Below, in pieces: positions 1 to 10,012 of a DNA stretch of 64,000 bases (positions are counted from its first letter, which is position 1; every line of letters starts with the position of its first letter). The translations under genes were made by a program, and so were the position numbers. Source of the DNA: Paludibacteraceae bacterium (GTDB lineage: Bacteria; Bacteroidota; Bacteroidia; Bacteroidales; Paludibacteraceae); contig JAEEMG010000082.1 of NCBI GenBank assembly GCA_016283095.1, positions 99,890-163,889 on the forward strand, read 5' to 3'. The notes beneath the pieces are model-generated. The model was not told the DNA's origin. It worked only from the letters and a program-made list of their open reading frames with translations, and made no database searches.

Positions 1-2
1 AG

Positions 3-1313
3 CCATTCCCTGTTTATTATAAGGATGGTATGCCACACATGCTTGATGAAAGCAAACTTCCTCTTGAGTTGCCTGAGGTGTCTGACTTCAAGCCGACAGA
101 GAGCGGTGAGCCACCTCTTGGTCACGCTGAGAATTGGTGCACTGCAGACGGTGATCCATACGAGTTGAATACTATGCCTGGATTCGCAGGTTCGTCAGCT
201 TACTATCTAAGATATATGGATCCAACTAACGACAAGGCTCTTGTAAGCAAGGAGGCTAACCAGTATTGGAAGAGCGTCGACTTGTACGTTGGTGGTACAG
301 AGCACGCCACAGGACACTTGATCTACAGCCGTTTCTGGAACAAGTTCTTGTTCGACTTGGGTTATGTTTGTGAGGATGAACCATTCCGCAAATTGATCAA
401 CCAGGGTATGATTCAGGGACGATCTAATTTTGTATACCGTATCAAAGATACTAATACATTCGTATCTCTTGGATTGAAGAAGGATTATGATGTCACTCCT
501 ATCCATGTCGACGTGAATATTGTAAACAACGACATCCTTGATCTTGAGGCATTCAAGGCTTGGCGACCTGAATTTGAGACTGCTGAGTTCATCCTTGAGG
601 ATGGCAAGTACGTATGTGGCTGGGCAGTTGAGAAGATGTCAAAATCTATGTTCAACGTCGTCAATCCTGATGATATCGTAGACAAGTATGGTGCGGATAC
701 ATTGCGTCTATACGAGATGTTCCTTGGTCCAGTTGAACAGTCTAAGCCTTGGGATACAAAGGGTATCGACGGAGTGAACAGATTCTTGAAGAAATTCTGG
801 GGTATGTTCTTCACTGGCGACAATTTTGATGTTGTGAAGGCTGAACCAACAGCAGAGGAGCAGAAGTCAATCCATAAACTTGTTAAAAAAGTTACTGGAG
901 ATATTGAGACTTTCTCATACAACACTTCTATCGCTGCATTCATGATCTGTGCAAACGAGCTTACTTCTTTGAAAAGCAAGAATGCAGAAGTTTTGACTAA
1001 GTTTGTCACAGTGCTTGCTCCATTTGCACCTCATATCTGTGAGGAACTTTACCACTTGCTTGGCAATACAGGTTCTGTTTGCGACGCACAGTGGCCATCT
1101 TACGATGAGAAGTTCTTGGTGGAGAGCAGTGTTAAATATCCTATCTCATTCAACGGTAAGGTGAGATTCACACTTGAACTTCCTGCTGATATGGATAAGG
1201 CAGAGGTAGAGAAGACTGCACTTGCTAACGAACAGACAATCAAACTTCTTGATGGCAAACCAACAAAGAAGGTTATTGTCGTTCCTGGTAAGATTGTGAA
1301 TATTGTATTCTAA
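3..1313 (+). CDS. leuS: Leucyl-tRNA synthetase, C-terminal part (truncated by window start)
   Basis: Frame open from position 3 ([14 protein letters not shown]...); [23 protein letters not shown] and KMSKS motifs followed by an anticodon-binding domain typical of LeuRS. Confidence 0.97.
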   Translation, partial: PFPVYYKDGMPHMLDESKLPLELPEVSDFKPTESGEPPLGHAENWCTADGDPYELNTMPGFAGSSAYYLRYMDPTNDKALVSKEANQYWKSVDLYVGGTEHATGHLIYSRFWNKFLFDLGYVCEDEPFRKLINQGMIQGRSNFVYRIKDTNTFVSLGLKKDYDVTPIHVDVNIVNNDILDLEAFKAWRPEFETAEFILEDGKYVCGWAVEKMSKSMFNVVNPDDIVDKYGADTLRLYEMFLGPVEQSKPWDTKGIDGVNRFLKKFWGMFFTGDNFDVVKAEPTAEEQKSIHKLVKKVTGDIETFSYNTSIAAFMICANELTSLKSKNAEVLTKFVTVLAPFAPHICEELYHLLGNTGSVCDAQWPSYDEKFLVESSVKYPISFNGKVRFTLELPADMDKAEVEKTALANEQTIKLLDGKPTKKVIVVPGKIVNIVF

Positions 1314-1330
1314 TAAATAATTTGTAATAT

Positions 1331-1367
1331 GGAGACAGGAACAGTTGTTTCCTGTCTCTTTTTTTTG
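1331..1367 (+). terminator. Rho-independent terminator after leuS
   Basis: GAGACAGGAA...TTCCTGTCTC 10-bp stem followed by a T run. Confidence 0.85.
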
Positions 1368-1369
1368 TT

Positions 1370-1996
1370 ATGAAAAGACTTGTCATCCTTTTGATTTCCT
1401 TTTTTATCTGCACTTCTGTGATGGCGGCCCAGTCGGACGTCAAAGCCTTGACTATTGAGCAGATGGAAGCCGCAGAGTCGCAAGCATACCTTCAACAAAT
1501 CCTTTCCATAGATAGTTTGGAAGACGCTGAAGATTGCAGAAAACATAGAAACGACGCATTGATGTGCGCCAACTTTATCATCAACACTCCATGTGAATTG
1601 AATGAGAAAAGTGATCTTATGTGGATTTATTGTGCAAGATATGTGTTGCTTTGGGACGAGAAATCAGACGAGATTCTCATCTCTTTCCCGAAAAGCTCAA
1701 AAGAGTGGATGATATGTCCGGAAATAATGTCTGTATTCTTAGCTGCTTGCACAAAGACGGCAATCGAAGATAAGATCATTCACGTCTATTCGAAAGAATT
1801 GCATGTCAAAGCGGTGACGACGTGTGTCTTATATTATATCAAGCATAAAAAGACCATGGACATGCTTTGCAAACCTAATATGAAAAAACTTGTGAAAAAA
1901 CACAGAAGAGGAAAACTTGAGAAATATTTGAGTGATCAATACGATAAGGAGTATAAGGGAAAATCTCAAACGGAGAATTTTTTCATTCCTGATTGA
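1370..1996 (+). CDS. Hypothetical secreted protein
   Basis: 208-aa ORF with N-terminal signal peptide (MKRLVILLISFFICTSVMAAQ); no recognised domain. Confidence 0.7.
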   Translation: MKRLVILLISFFICTSVMAAQSDVKALTIEQMEAAESQAYLQQILSIDSLEDAEDCRKHRNDALMCANFIINTPCELNEKSDLMWIYCARYVLLWDEKSDEILISFPKSSKEWMICPEIMSVFLAACTKTAIEDKIIHVYSKELHVKAVTTCVLYYIKHKKTMDMLCKPNMKKLVKKHRRGKLEKYLSDQYDKEYKGKSQTENFFIPD

Positions 1997-2138
1997 TTGA
2001 CATTGATGATGATTTGCCGAAAAAACAAACAACTTTGACATCGGCTACGTTTCGACATTTATAAAAGAAAAAGTGAAACTTTGACTCAACATCCTGGTTG
2101 GATAGAATAATTTTAAGTTGATCGAAAAAAATAAAATA

Positions 2139-2753
2139 ATGAAAAAGATAATTGTGTTTTTACTGGTTTTTGTAGGCTCCTTTTCTCAGGTGTTTGCACA
2201 AAGTCAAAAAAAAGTTGATGAGAATGTACATACTGAAGAATTTTTGAACATGAAGAATACCTGCTGCTTGTATCATATCGGCAGAAATTTCAAATGTGCC
2301 AATGATTCTATTGTTCCTTATTTGTATTATGAGTATACTGTGGATCTTTACAAAGAATGGAAAGGCATTTTGATTGCTGTTCCTAAAAAAGAGCCACTTG
2401 ATTTAAGGATAAAGTACGCAAGGAATGAGATTGATGGCAATAGTCAAATGCTGCAATATTTTTATAATTTTTTGTTCAACAAGGAAATGTTGTTGAATAA
2501 TTATGATTTATATGTATTCTATGTGCCATTTGATCAATTGACAAATGTGAATGATACGGGAGACGTTATGCTTTTGATTAACGATAACGGAGAAGAATAC
2601 TATGATTGGATGGAAAAAGAAGATGCTGTTGCATCAGTTTATCATTATGAGAATGAAAAATGGCAGTTGACAGATTTTCAAGAAACAAATGGATTCGTTA
2701 AAAGAGTCGCATTAAATTACGCATTGCAAATTTTGGGCGAGAGATTTAAATAA
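2139..2753 (+). CDS. Hypothetical secreted protein
   Basis: ORF with signal peptide MKKIIVFLLVFVGSFSQVFAQ; ATG at 2139 preferred over the upstream TTG at 2118. Confidence 0.7.
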   Translation: MKKIIVFLLVFVGSFSQVFAQSQKKVDENVHTEEFLNMKNTCCLYHIGRNFKCANDSIVPYLYYEYTVDLYKEWKGILIAVPKKEPLDLRIKYARNEIDGNSQMLQYFYNFLFNKEMLLNNYDLYVFYVPFDQLTNVNDTGDVMLLINDNGEEYYDWMEKEDAVASVYHYENEKWQLTDFQETNGFVKRVALNYALQILGERFK

Positions 2754-2987
2754 ACTCCCAAATTGCAAGATATGATTTGAGATAAAATTGTTTGATTTTT
2801 GTTTTGATGTTGGCAAAACAGAAATACTTTAATTCTACAAACAACGTAAAAAAGATTGATTTATAGAAGAACATTCTAAAATAATTACCAAAAGTTTTGT
2901 TTTCTTCTTTTAAAACTCGTTTTGTTTCCCTTTTTATCTTATACCGCTAATTTTGCAGAAAATAATTATTTAAGACTGGTAAACATT

Positions 2988-4271
2988 ATGAGCACTAAAA
3001 TTGGAACTAAATGTGTCCATGCAGGTTATTCTCCAAAGAATGGAGAGAGCCGTCAGATGCCTATAATCCAGAGTACGACTTTCAAATATGAGTCGTCGGA
3101 TGCAATGGGCAAACTATTTGATCTTGAAGCGTCAGGTTATTTCTATACTCGTTTGCAGAACCCTACAAATGACAATGTTGCAGCAAGAATCGCAGCACTT
3201 GAGGGTGGAGTCGCAGGTATGTTGACTTCATCAGGTCAGGCAGCAAACTTTTTCGCAATCTTCAATATTTGCGAGGCTGGTGGTCACGTGATCGCATTCA
3301 ACAATATCTACGGAGGTACATTCAATTTGATTGGAACAACTCTTCCAAAAATGGGAATCGAAGTGACTTTCGTAAGCGAGGATGCTACAGACGAGGAAAT
3401 CAATGCAGCATTCAAGCCAAACACAAAGTTGGTGTTCGGTGAGACTGTATCTAACCCAGGTGTCCGTATTTTCGATATCGAGCGTTATGCAAAGATCGCT
3501 CACTCTCACGGAGTTCCGTTGATTATCGACAACACTTTCCCAACTCCTGTATTCTGCCGTCCTATCGAGTTCGGTGCTGATATCGTAACTCACTCTACTA
3601 CTAAATATATGGATGGTCAGGGAGTAGGTGTAGGTGGAGCTATCATCGACAGCGGAAATTTTGACTGGGACAAGTATGCAGACAAATTCCCTGGACTTTG
3701 CGCTCCAGACCCATCTTACCATGGTTTGACATATACAAAGGCATTCGGTAAGGGTGCTTACATTACTAAGGCTACAGCTCAGTTGATGAGAGACTTCGGT
3801 TCAATCCAGTCTCCTCAGAATGCATTCTATCTAAATCTTGGTTTGCAGACTCTTCATGTACGTATGAGACAGCACCATGACAATGCGTTGAAGATCGCTA
3901 AATTCTTGAAGTCTAACGATCAGGTTGCTTGGATCAACTATTCTGAACTTGAGTCTGACCCAGACCACGCATTGCAGCAGAAGTATTGTCCAAACGGAAC
4001 ATGTGGTGTTATGGCATTCGGATTGAAGGGTGGACGTGAGTTCTCAATCAAGTTCATGGACAACTTGAAACTTATCGGTATTGCTACACACGTTGCTGAT
4101 TGTCACTCTTGTGTGCTTCATCCAGCATCTCACACTCACCGTCAGCTTACAGACGAACAACTAATTGAGGGAGGCATTTCTCCTGATTTGATCCGTCTTT
4201 CTGTCGGCATCGAAGACGCCGATGATCTAATCGAAGATATCAAGCAGGCTTTGGCAAAGGCTAAATGTTAA
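2988..4271 (+). CDS. metY: O-acetylhomoserine sulfhydrylase / Cys-Met metabolism PLP enzyme
   Basis: Cys/Met PLP-enzyme family sequence (HAGYSPKNGESRQMPIIQSTTFKY, YTRLQNPTNDNVAARIAALEGG, HSTTKYMDGQG). Start at 2988 (MSTKIGTKCVHAG) preferred over 2922. Confidence 0.93.
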   Translation: MSTKIGTKCVHAGYSPKNGESRQMPIIQSTTFKYESSDAMGKLFDLEASGYFYTRLQNPTNDNVAARIAALEGGVAGMLTSSGQAANFFAIFNICEAGGHVIAFNNIYGGTFNLIGTTLPKMGIEVTFVSEDATDEEINAAFKPNTKLVFGETVSNPGVRIFDIERYAKIAHSHGVPLIIDNTFPTPVFCRPIEFGADIVTHSTTKYMDGQGVGVGGAIIDSGNFDWDKYADKFPGLCAPDPSYHGLTYTKAFGKGAYITKATAQLMRDFGSIQSPQNAFYLNLGLQTLHVRMRQHHDNALKIAKFLKSNDQVAWINYSELESDPDHALQQKYCPNGTCGVMAFGLKGGREFSIKFMDNLKLIGIATHVADCHSCVLHPASHTHRQLTDEQLIEGGISPDLIRLSVGIEDADDLIEDIKQALAKAKC

Positions 4272-4278
4272 TGAAATA

Positions 4279-4304
4279 GAGACGGGATTATTCCCGTCTC
4301 TACT
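4279..4304 (+). terminator. GAGACGGGA/TCCCGTCTC hairpin terminator
   Basis: Perfect 9-bp stem just after the metY stop, between convergent genes. Confidence 0.75.
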
Positions 4305-4330
4305 TATTTTATACCATATTTATTTCCTGT

Positions 4331-4996
4331 CTAGCACAACACTATGAATGTTCCGAGTCGCTCCACGCATTTGTCGCGTCTCCATGAAGGCCATTCTGGT
4401 GATTCTGCGGTACAGATATCAGAAATGAAAATATTATTGCTGTTGACGCCAGTGGCTTCCAACTGTTCTTTGCAGGCTGAAGCAATGTCAATCAACGGCT
4501 TTTGAGATTCACTAAACCCTACTATATATTTCTCACCGAATTCAGAGGCACATGCGGCGTCAACCTCGTAACATTTTCCGCAAATGTGAGGACCGATGGC
4601 TGCGATGATGTCAGATGAAGAAGAACCATAATGTGATTGCATCATCTCCACTGTTTTGCGGACAATCTGTTTTTGTGTTCCCACTCTGCCGGAATGAATG
4701 TTGGCTATCACATGTTTCCGCTTATCATAAAGCACCACAGGCACACAGTCTGCAGTACGGATTAAAAGCGGAAGATTACGGATGTTTGTAATCAACGCGT
4801 CGCAATCAGGAATCTCAGTTCCCCGCGTCGACTCGTCTGCTATTTTTACGATGTCACTATGTATCTGCTTGCATGAAACAACGTCGGCAGAATTAAAAAA
4901 TGATGATGAATTATCGATGTTCCGACAGTCGACATTAGTGGAAAATGCCAACACTACATCCTTTTCTTCTATTAAATATGTTCTATTAATACCCAT
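4331..4996 (-). CDS. pgeF: YfiH/PgeF family protein (multicopper polyphenol oxidase / peptidoglycan editing factor family)
   Basis: CKQIHSD, DCDALIT, RTADCVPVVLYD, IGPHICGKCYEVD motifs. Confidence 0.88.
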   Translation of the reverse strand: MGINRTYLIEEKDVVLAFSTNVDCRNIDNSSSFFNSADVVSCKQIHSDIVKIADESTRGTEIPDCDALITNIRNLPLLIRTADCVPVVLYDKRKHVIANIHSGRVGTQKQIVRKTVEMMQSHYGSSSSDIIAAIGPHICGKCYEVDAACASEFGEKYIVGFSESQKPLIDIASACKEQLEATGVNSNNIFISDICTAESPEWPSWRRDKCVERLGTFIVLC

Positions 4997-5074
4997 ATCA
5001 ACAAAAATAACAAATTAAAATACCTTTTATCAACAAAAAAAACAAAAAAAAGTACCAAAGCAAATAATATTTTT

Positions 5075-5082
5075 TATATTTG
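5075..5082 (+). promoter_or_regulatory. Bacteroidetes -7 promoter element (TATATTTG)
   Basis: Matches TAnnTTTG, 45 bp upstream of the ATG at 5127. Confidence 0.55.
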
Positions 5083-5126
5083 CGACATAATTGAAAACGG
5101 AATTAATAAATTTAAAATACAAGATA

Positions 5127-5486
5127 ATGAAGAAGATTTTGTTCGTAAGTGCAGCTGCATTGGCACTTGTACTTTCATCATGCAAGAAGGAGGCTCAAGC
5201 TCCAGCTGAGACTCCAGCACAGGTAGAAGAGACTGTTGAGGCTACAGCTGAGGCTGCTGCTACAGTTGAGAACGCAGTATTGAAAGGTCTAGAGGAAACT
5301 TTGAATGGAATCAAGGCTACAGCTGAGGCTGCTACATCAGAGAATGTTCCTGCTTTGTTGGAGCAGATGAAATCTTTCAAGGAAAATTACGAGGCTGCAA
5401 AGGCTAACTTGAACGCTGAGGAGCAGGCAAGCATCGAGGCTCTTGCTAACTCTGTTGTTGAGATTATCAAGTCTAAGGCTCAGTAA
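5127..5486 (+). CDS. Small Ala/Glu-rich lipoprotein
   Basis: Lipobox LALVLSSC in MKKILFVSAAALALVLSSCKKEAQAP; low-complexity helical remainder. Confidence 0.8.
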   Translation: MKKILFVSAAALALVLSSCKKEAQAPAETPAQVEETVEATAEAAATVENAVLKGLEETLNGIKATAEAATSENVPALLEQMKSFKENYEAAKANLNAEEQASIEALANSVVEIIKSKAQ

Positions 5487-5504
5487 TTAAAAAAGCAAAA
5501 CAAA

Positions 5505-5541
5505 GAACGCTATGGAAGATAGCTTACCATAGCGTTCTTTT
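5505..5541 (+). terminator. Rho-independent terminator
   Basis: GAACGCTATGG...CCATAGCGTTC stem followed by TTTTATT. Confidence 0.85.
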
Positions 5542-5569
5542 ATTATTAACCAAACAAAAAATTAGAAAA

Positions 5570-5791
5570 ATGGCTAAATATATTGTAAACACACAGTCTT
5601 CTAACCTAAACGTTAGAAAAGAGCCTAGCACATCTTGCGAAATCATCGGTAAGTTGGCTAAAGGTACAGAAATTGAGGTTTCTGACATCAAGGATGGATG
5701 GGCTACAATCAGCTTCAATGATCAGACTGCTTACGTTTCTGCAGATTACATCAAGATCTCAGACAAGGCATTTGATGATTTGAAGTTCTAA
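5570..5791 (+). CDS. Small bacterial SH3-domain protein
   Basis: 73 aa: LNVRKEPSTSCEIIGKLAKGTEIEVSDIKDGWATISFNDQTAYVSADYI. Confidence 0.85.
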   Translation: MAKYIVNTQSSNLNVRKEPSTSCEIIGKLAKGTEIEVSDIKDGWATISFNDQTAYVSADYIKISDKAFDDLKF

Positions 5792-5818
5792 TCTCGACAA
5801 GATTATAAAAATATATAT

Positions 5819-5854
5819 TCGCCGGTCACATACAGTGGCTGGCGATTCTTTTTA
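5819..5854 (+). terminator. Hairpin terminator
   Basis: TCGCCGGTCAC...GTGGCTGGCGA imperfect stem followed by TTCTTTTTAT. Confidence 0.7.
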
Positions 5855-5929
5855 TCCATTTTCGCTGTGATAAACGGCTTTGATGTCGAATTGATTCCAT
5901 TTAACGTTGATAAAACCCCTTATTTTTCA

Positions 5930-5937
5930 TAATTTTG
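5930..5937 (+). promoter_or_regulatory. Bacteroidetes -7 element (TAATTTTG) upstream of rpe
   Basis: TAnnTTTG match 21 bp before the ATG at 5958. Confidence 0.5.
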
Positions 5938-5957
5938 CGCAAAAATTATAAGAATAA

Positions 5958-6608
5958 ATGAATCATTTAGTGTCGCCTTCTTTATTGTCGGCGGATTTTT
6001 TGAACTTGAATGCTGATATCGAGATGCTTAACGAAAGTGTGGCTGACTGGTATCACCTTGATATTATGGATGGTGTGTTTGTGCCAAACATCTCTTTCGG
6101 TATGCCTGTGATCAAGGCAATCGCAAGCAAGGCAACAAAACCACTTGATGTCCATCTGATGATTGTTGATCCCGACCGTTATGTGGAGGAGTTCCATAAA
6201 CTTGGGGCAAAGGTTCTAAGCGTTCACTATGAGGCTTGCACTCATCTTCACCGTACTTTGCAGCATATCAAGTCGTTAGGTATGTTGGCTGGTGTGACTT
6301 TAAATCCTCATACTCCCGTCTCTGTGCTTGAAGAGATTATCTGCGACGCGGATGTGGTTATGCTTATGAGCGTAAATCCTGGTTTCGGTGGACAGAAGTT
6401 TATTGAAAACACATTGGATAAGGTCCGTCGTTTGAAGAAGATGATTGTAGAGAAGGGCTCGAATGCTAAGATTGAAATCGACGGTGGTGTCAATTTTGAG
6501 ACTGGCAAGCAACTTCTTGACGCGGGTGCTGATATCTTGGTGGCTGGATCTTTTGTGTTTGGAGCTAAAGATCAGAAAGCTACAATCGCTGGATTGAAAA
6601 ACTTATAA
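5958..6608 (+). CDS. rpe: Ribulose-phosphate 3-epimerase
   Basis: SPSLLSADFLNL, WYHLDIMDGVFVPNISFG, VNPGFGGQKFIENTLDKV, EIDGGVN motifs. Confidence 0.97.
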   Translation: MNHLVSPSLLSADFLNLNADIEMLNESVADWYHLDIMDGVFVPNISFGMPVIKAIASKATKPLDVHLMIVDPDRYVEEFHKLGAKVLSVHYEACTHLHRTLQHIKSLGMLAGVTLNPHTPVSVLEEIICDADVVMLMSVNPGFGGQKFIENTLDKVRRLKKMIVEKGSNAKIEIDGGVNFETGKQLLDAGADILVAGSFVFGAKDQKATIAGLKNL

Positions 6609-6614
6609 TGATAT

Positions 6615-6643
6615 GGAGACGGGGTTCATCCCGTCTCCTTTTT
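6615..6643 (+). terminator. GGAGACGGG/CCCGTCTCC terminator
   Basis: 9-bp perfect stem followed by TTTTT. Confidence 0.85.
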
Positions 6644-6695
6644 ATTAATTAGATAGTATCCCATAGGGATAATTTGGTAACGTACAAAAAATAAA

Positions 6696-8834
6696 ATGAA
6701 TTTTATAGTTAAGTCAATTCGTAGATTTCCATATCTATTTCTGACATTTTTATTCGCTTCTGGCATTGCGCTTGAATACACATTCCATTTTGACTTAGCC
6801 AATCAAATTGGGTTGGGGTTGTCATTTGTTGTCGCCTTTTCCACATTTTTCATCTATGTGAAGATGCCGACTTTGTCGCGGTCTTCGAAGACCTCGTTTT
6901 CGTCCATTTTTTCCATATTATTAGTCTTCTTTTTCCTTGGCGGTATCTTCGAACATGCTTGCCATCCGATTCCCTCTGATGAATTGCAATCTTGTGGGGC
7001 GACGGGAATGAAGGAGAGGGTAGCTCAGATCAAAAGTGTCCCGAAGCTGACGAAGGGAGGAAAAATTAGTTGTGAGTCTGAGGTTTATTTGACGGCTGAA
7101 AGCAGAAACGGGAATGGTAAAGTGTCTGTATTTGCTCTACTTACGTTTGATACTTGCTCTGTTTCGTTCAAAAAAGGAGATTTCGTTGTCATTTCGTCGT
7201 CGTTGAAGTCGACGGAAAGCAATGAGACTATTGGGTTCAATTATGATACCTATCTGTGTAAAAAAGGAGTTGAGGCCACTTCCTTTGTCAAGGATTACAG
7301 AACACTAAAGTCGTCGGATAATTTGTCGTTGGAAACATACGCATCCGACATTAATTTGTTTTTGCAGAATTCGGTCAGGGCAGGCAATGATATTGACGAA
7401 TGCAATGCTCGAGACCTCGTCGTCGCCATTACTCTAGGAGACAAGACGGATATGGACGATGGGTTAAAAGATGCTTATTCCAAGGCTGGCACAAGCCATC
7501 TGCTTGCGGTGAGCGGACTTCACGTCGGAATAATTATATTGATTGTAGAGGCTTTGGTGGGCTTTGTGATCCATCCCAAAAGAAGACGGTATGCTTTCGC
7601 AGCTGTATTGCTTGCCATAATATGGGGGTATGCTTTCTTGACAGGTTTGGCGGCTTCTGTGGTACGTACGGCTTTTATGTATACGGTATACCGTGTGGCG
7701 ATGCTTCTGTTTAGTAAACCAAATCCGATAAATGTGGTGTCGTTCACTGCGTTTGTGATGCTGGTGTATAATCCATTCAATATTTTTGACCTTGGATTCC
7801 AATTGAGTTTTGCCGCTGTGTGTTCGATCCTACTTTTCGGACAACCGTTGGTAAACGGGTTTGAGAAGTGGGTGCCTGAATTTAAACTTAAAGGTCGGGT
7901 GGGGATGTGTCTATCTAAACTCAGGACTTATGTGCTCGGAAGTGTCGCAATCAGTATCTCTGCCCAGATCCTCACCACTCCGATAATTCTGCTGACATTC
8001 CACACACTGCCGATATTGTCGATTGTCTCAAGCCTCTTTACGATTCCATTGGTGACGTTGCTGATTCCATTGACATTCATATATTATGGATTTTTTGTGT
8101 TGCCGACGTTGCTTCCTGTTTTGACTTCCGTAGCCAGCGGAGTTTTATATCTTACGTTAAGTGTGGCAAGGTCGGTCAATGCGATTGTTCGGTATACTGC
8201 AGACGTTTCATTCTGTACCGTTGACAGATTGCCGTTTTATTGTTATGATGTTGCGGTCTATGTTGCTGTGTTCCTGTTGGTCGCGGCATATTATAATTAT
8301 CGTAGAATCTTGTTGCTGTGGATTTCAGCCTCTATTTCGGTTGCCTATTTTGTGGCAGCTTCGATAGATGGAATAAATATAAAGAGATGCAGAATGTTGG
8401 CCGTGTATAATGTGAATGGCGTGACAGCGGTGAACAGGATGACGGAAACAAACACTCTGTTTGGATGCAATGACACACTTAAGGTGGCTAAAAAGGCAGG
8501 AGAATTCTGGACAAACCGGTTGATGCCATCACCGTCGTCTGCAGAAGAAACATTTTTTGATTTTGATAATCATCGCGTCTATATACTTTCGGATAAGGAA
8601 GAGATAAAAAGAGAGCCGATTTCTCCATTGGAAGTAGACGTGCTGATTTTGACGAACAACGTGGCGGTGAAATTGAGTGAATTGAAGAATTTCAGATTCA
8701 AGAAACTTATTGTCGACGGCAGTAACAAGTATTATGTGGCAAAGAAATGGAGTGAGGAAAGAGAGAAAAGCGGGGTTGATTGCCATATTGTCAAGCTTGA
8801 TGGGAGCTGGATAGAATGCTCAAATAGAAAATAA
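6696..8834 (+). CDS. comEC: ComEC/Rec2 family competence membrane protein
   Basis: GDKTDMDDGLKDAYSKAGTSHLLAVSGLHVGII motif and multiple TM segments. Confidence 0.92.
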   Translation: MNFIVKSIRRFPYLFLTFLFASGIALEYTFHFDLANQIGLGLSFVVAFSTFFIYVKMPTLSRSSKTSFSSIFSILLVFFFLGGIFEHACHPIPSDELQSCGATGMKERVAQIKSVPKLTKGGKISCESEVYLTAESRNGNGKVSVFALLTFDTCSVSFKKGDFVVISSSLKSTESNETIGFNYDTYLCKKGVEATSFVKDYRTLKSSDNLSLETYASDINLFLQNSVRAGNDIDECNARDLVVAITLGDKTDMDDGLKDAYSKAGTSHLLAVSGLHVGIIILIVEALVGFVIHPKRRRYAFAAVLLAIIWGYAFLTGLAASVVRTAFMYTVYRVAMLLFSKPNPINVVSFTAFVMLVYNPFNIFDLGFQLSFAAVCSILLFGQPLVNGFEKWVPEFKLKGRVGMCLSKLRTYVLGSVAISISAQILTTPIILLTFHTLPILSIVSSLFTIPLVTLLIPLTFIYYGFFVLPTLLPVLTSVASGVLYLTLSVARSVNAIVRYTADVSFCTVDRLPFYCYDVAVYVAVFLLVAAYYNYRRILLLWISASISVAYFVAASIDGINIKRCRMLAVYNVNGVTAVNRMTETNTLFGCNDTLKVAKKAGEFWTNRLMPSPSSAEETFFDFDNHRVYILSDKEEIKREPISPLEVDVLILTNNVAVKLSELKNFRFKKLIVDGSNKYYVAKKWSEEREKSGVDCHIVKLDGSWIECSNRK

Positions 8835-8966
8835 AGTCGTATCTTGACTCTTTTTTTAGATTTTGAGACTAAAAATGTGCTTTGTCTTAAATGTTGATTG
8901 TCAAGTGTTTGCTAAACTTATTGTAAAATAAGTGCTGAATAAATTTGGACGTAATGAAAAAAGTGC

Positions 8967-8974
8967 TACCTTTG
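8967..8974 (+). promoter_or_regulatory. -7 element TACCTTTG for the tRNA cluster
   Basis: TAnnTTTG match 20 bp before the tRNA-Met 5' end. Confidence 0.55.
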
Positions 8975-8993
8975 CACTCGCAAACGGAAAGAT

Positions 8994-9067
8994 GGCGGGA
9001 TAGCTCAGTTGGTTAGAGCGTCGGATTCATAACCCGGAGGTCACGAGTTCAATTCTCGTTCCCGCTA
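8994..9067 (+). tRNA. tRNA-Met (CAT)
   Basis: Acceptor GGCGGGA/TCCCGCT, loop TTCATAA with anticodon CAT, T-arm GTTCAATTC. Confidence 0.93.
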
Positions 9068-9084
9068 CTAAAACTTTTGCATAT

Positions 9085-9157
9085 GGCGGATTAATGTAGT
9101 GGCCTAGCATGCATGCCTCTCACGCATGAAACTCGGGTTCAAATCCCGGATCCGCTA
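9085..9157 (+). tRNA. tRNA-Glu (CTC), copy 1
   Basis: Acceptor GGCGGAT/ATCCGCT; anticodon stem CATGC/GCATG with 7-nt loop CTCTCAC (anticodon CTC); CCA follows in the DNA. Confidence 0.9.
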
Positions 9158-9213
9158 CCAAAAAGAAATAGACAGCAGACTTTGCTCGAAAGAGATTTAG
9201 AAGCAGTCGCCAT

Positions 9214-9286
9214 GGCGGATTAATGTAGTGGCCTAGCATGCATGCCTCTCACGCATGAAACTCGGGTTCAAATCCCGGATCCGCTA
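9214..9286 (+). tRNA. tRNA-Glu (CTC), copy 2
   Basis: Body identical to copy 1; 3' flank is CTA rather than CCA. Confidence 0.9.
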
Positions 9287-9291
9287 CTAAG

Positions 9292-9322
9292 AAGGTTTCT
9301 CAGAAATGGGAAACCTTTTTTG
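9292..9322 (+). terminator. Terminator of the tRNA cluster
   Basis: AAGGTTTC...GAAACCTT stem followed by TTTTTG. Confidence 0.8.
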
Positions 9323-9521
9323 TTTTGCTTATTTTCAAATGATTACATATTGTGACCTCTCTTTGAAAAATGTTTTTTAGATATGATTGCAAACGTTAAG
9401 ATTTGTTAAAATGAATGTGTGCTTGATATTGTTTTGTAATTTTGTAAAATGTTGATGAGTTTTGTTTGGATGAAGTGTTGCGAAAGAACGAGAGTTCGCT
9501 AATGACTAATAAGTTTTATTT

Positions 9522-9998
9522 ATGTTAAAAAAATTTGTTTTCTTAGTGTGCCTGTCATTGGGCGCATTAAATTGTAGTGCTGCAGTAAAATATATGACTG
9601 TAGAATTATCGTCGGGCACAAAGTATAGTTTTCTACTTGCCGACAAACCTATAGTGACATTTGAGAGTGGAGATTTAGTTGTTAATGGCAGTGCTGAGAC
9701 AAGTTATGCCATAAGTGGGGTGAAAGATTATCATTTCACAGAAAATGATGAGTCTACTCTTACAGGAGAAACCTTAACACCTACCGAAACTGGTTGTTTC
9801 ATTTTTGAAAACAATGGAGTTGTAAGCATCCGCAATGCAAAACCATCTGCGAATGTGGCATTGATTAATGTGAATGGAGTCGTATTGGCAAAAACTGTTG
9901 CTGATGACGGAGGCTCTGCAGAAGTAAAATTACCTGAACCTAAGGGTGTGTATGTCCTTACAATTGAAAAACAATCATTTAAGCTTATTCGTAAATAA
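9522..9998 (+). CDS. Short T9SS-sorted protein (signal peptide, small N-terminal region, CTD)
   Basis: Signal peptide MLKKFVFLVCLSLGALNCSA; type A-like C-terminal sorting domain ending GVYVLTIEKQSFKLIRK. Confidence 0.75.
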   Translation: MLKKFVFLVCLSLGALNCSAAVKYMTVELSSGTKYSFLLADKPIVTFESGDLVVNGSAETSYAISGVKDYHFTENDESTLTGETLTPTETGCFIFENNGVVSIRNAKPSANVALINVNGVVLAKTVADDGGSAEVKLPEPKGVYVLTIEKQSFKLIRK

Positions 9999-10012
9999 TC
10001 TAATATTTAATC

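Noticed and set aside
485-1009. 174-aa minus ORF inside leuS
   Set aside because: Antisense shadow of a highly conserved coding frame; composition and lack of motifs argue against coding.
5091-5126. Upstream extension of the small lipoprotein ORF
   Set aside because: ATG at 5127 gives a proper signal peptide and lipobox; the extension is not signal-like.
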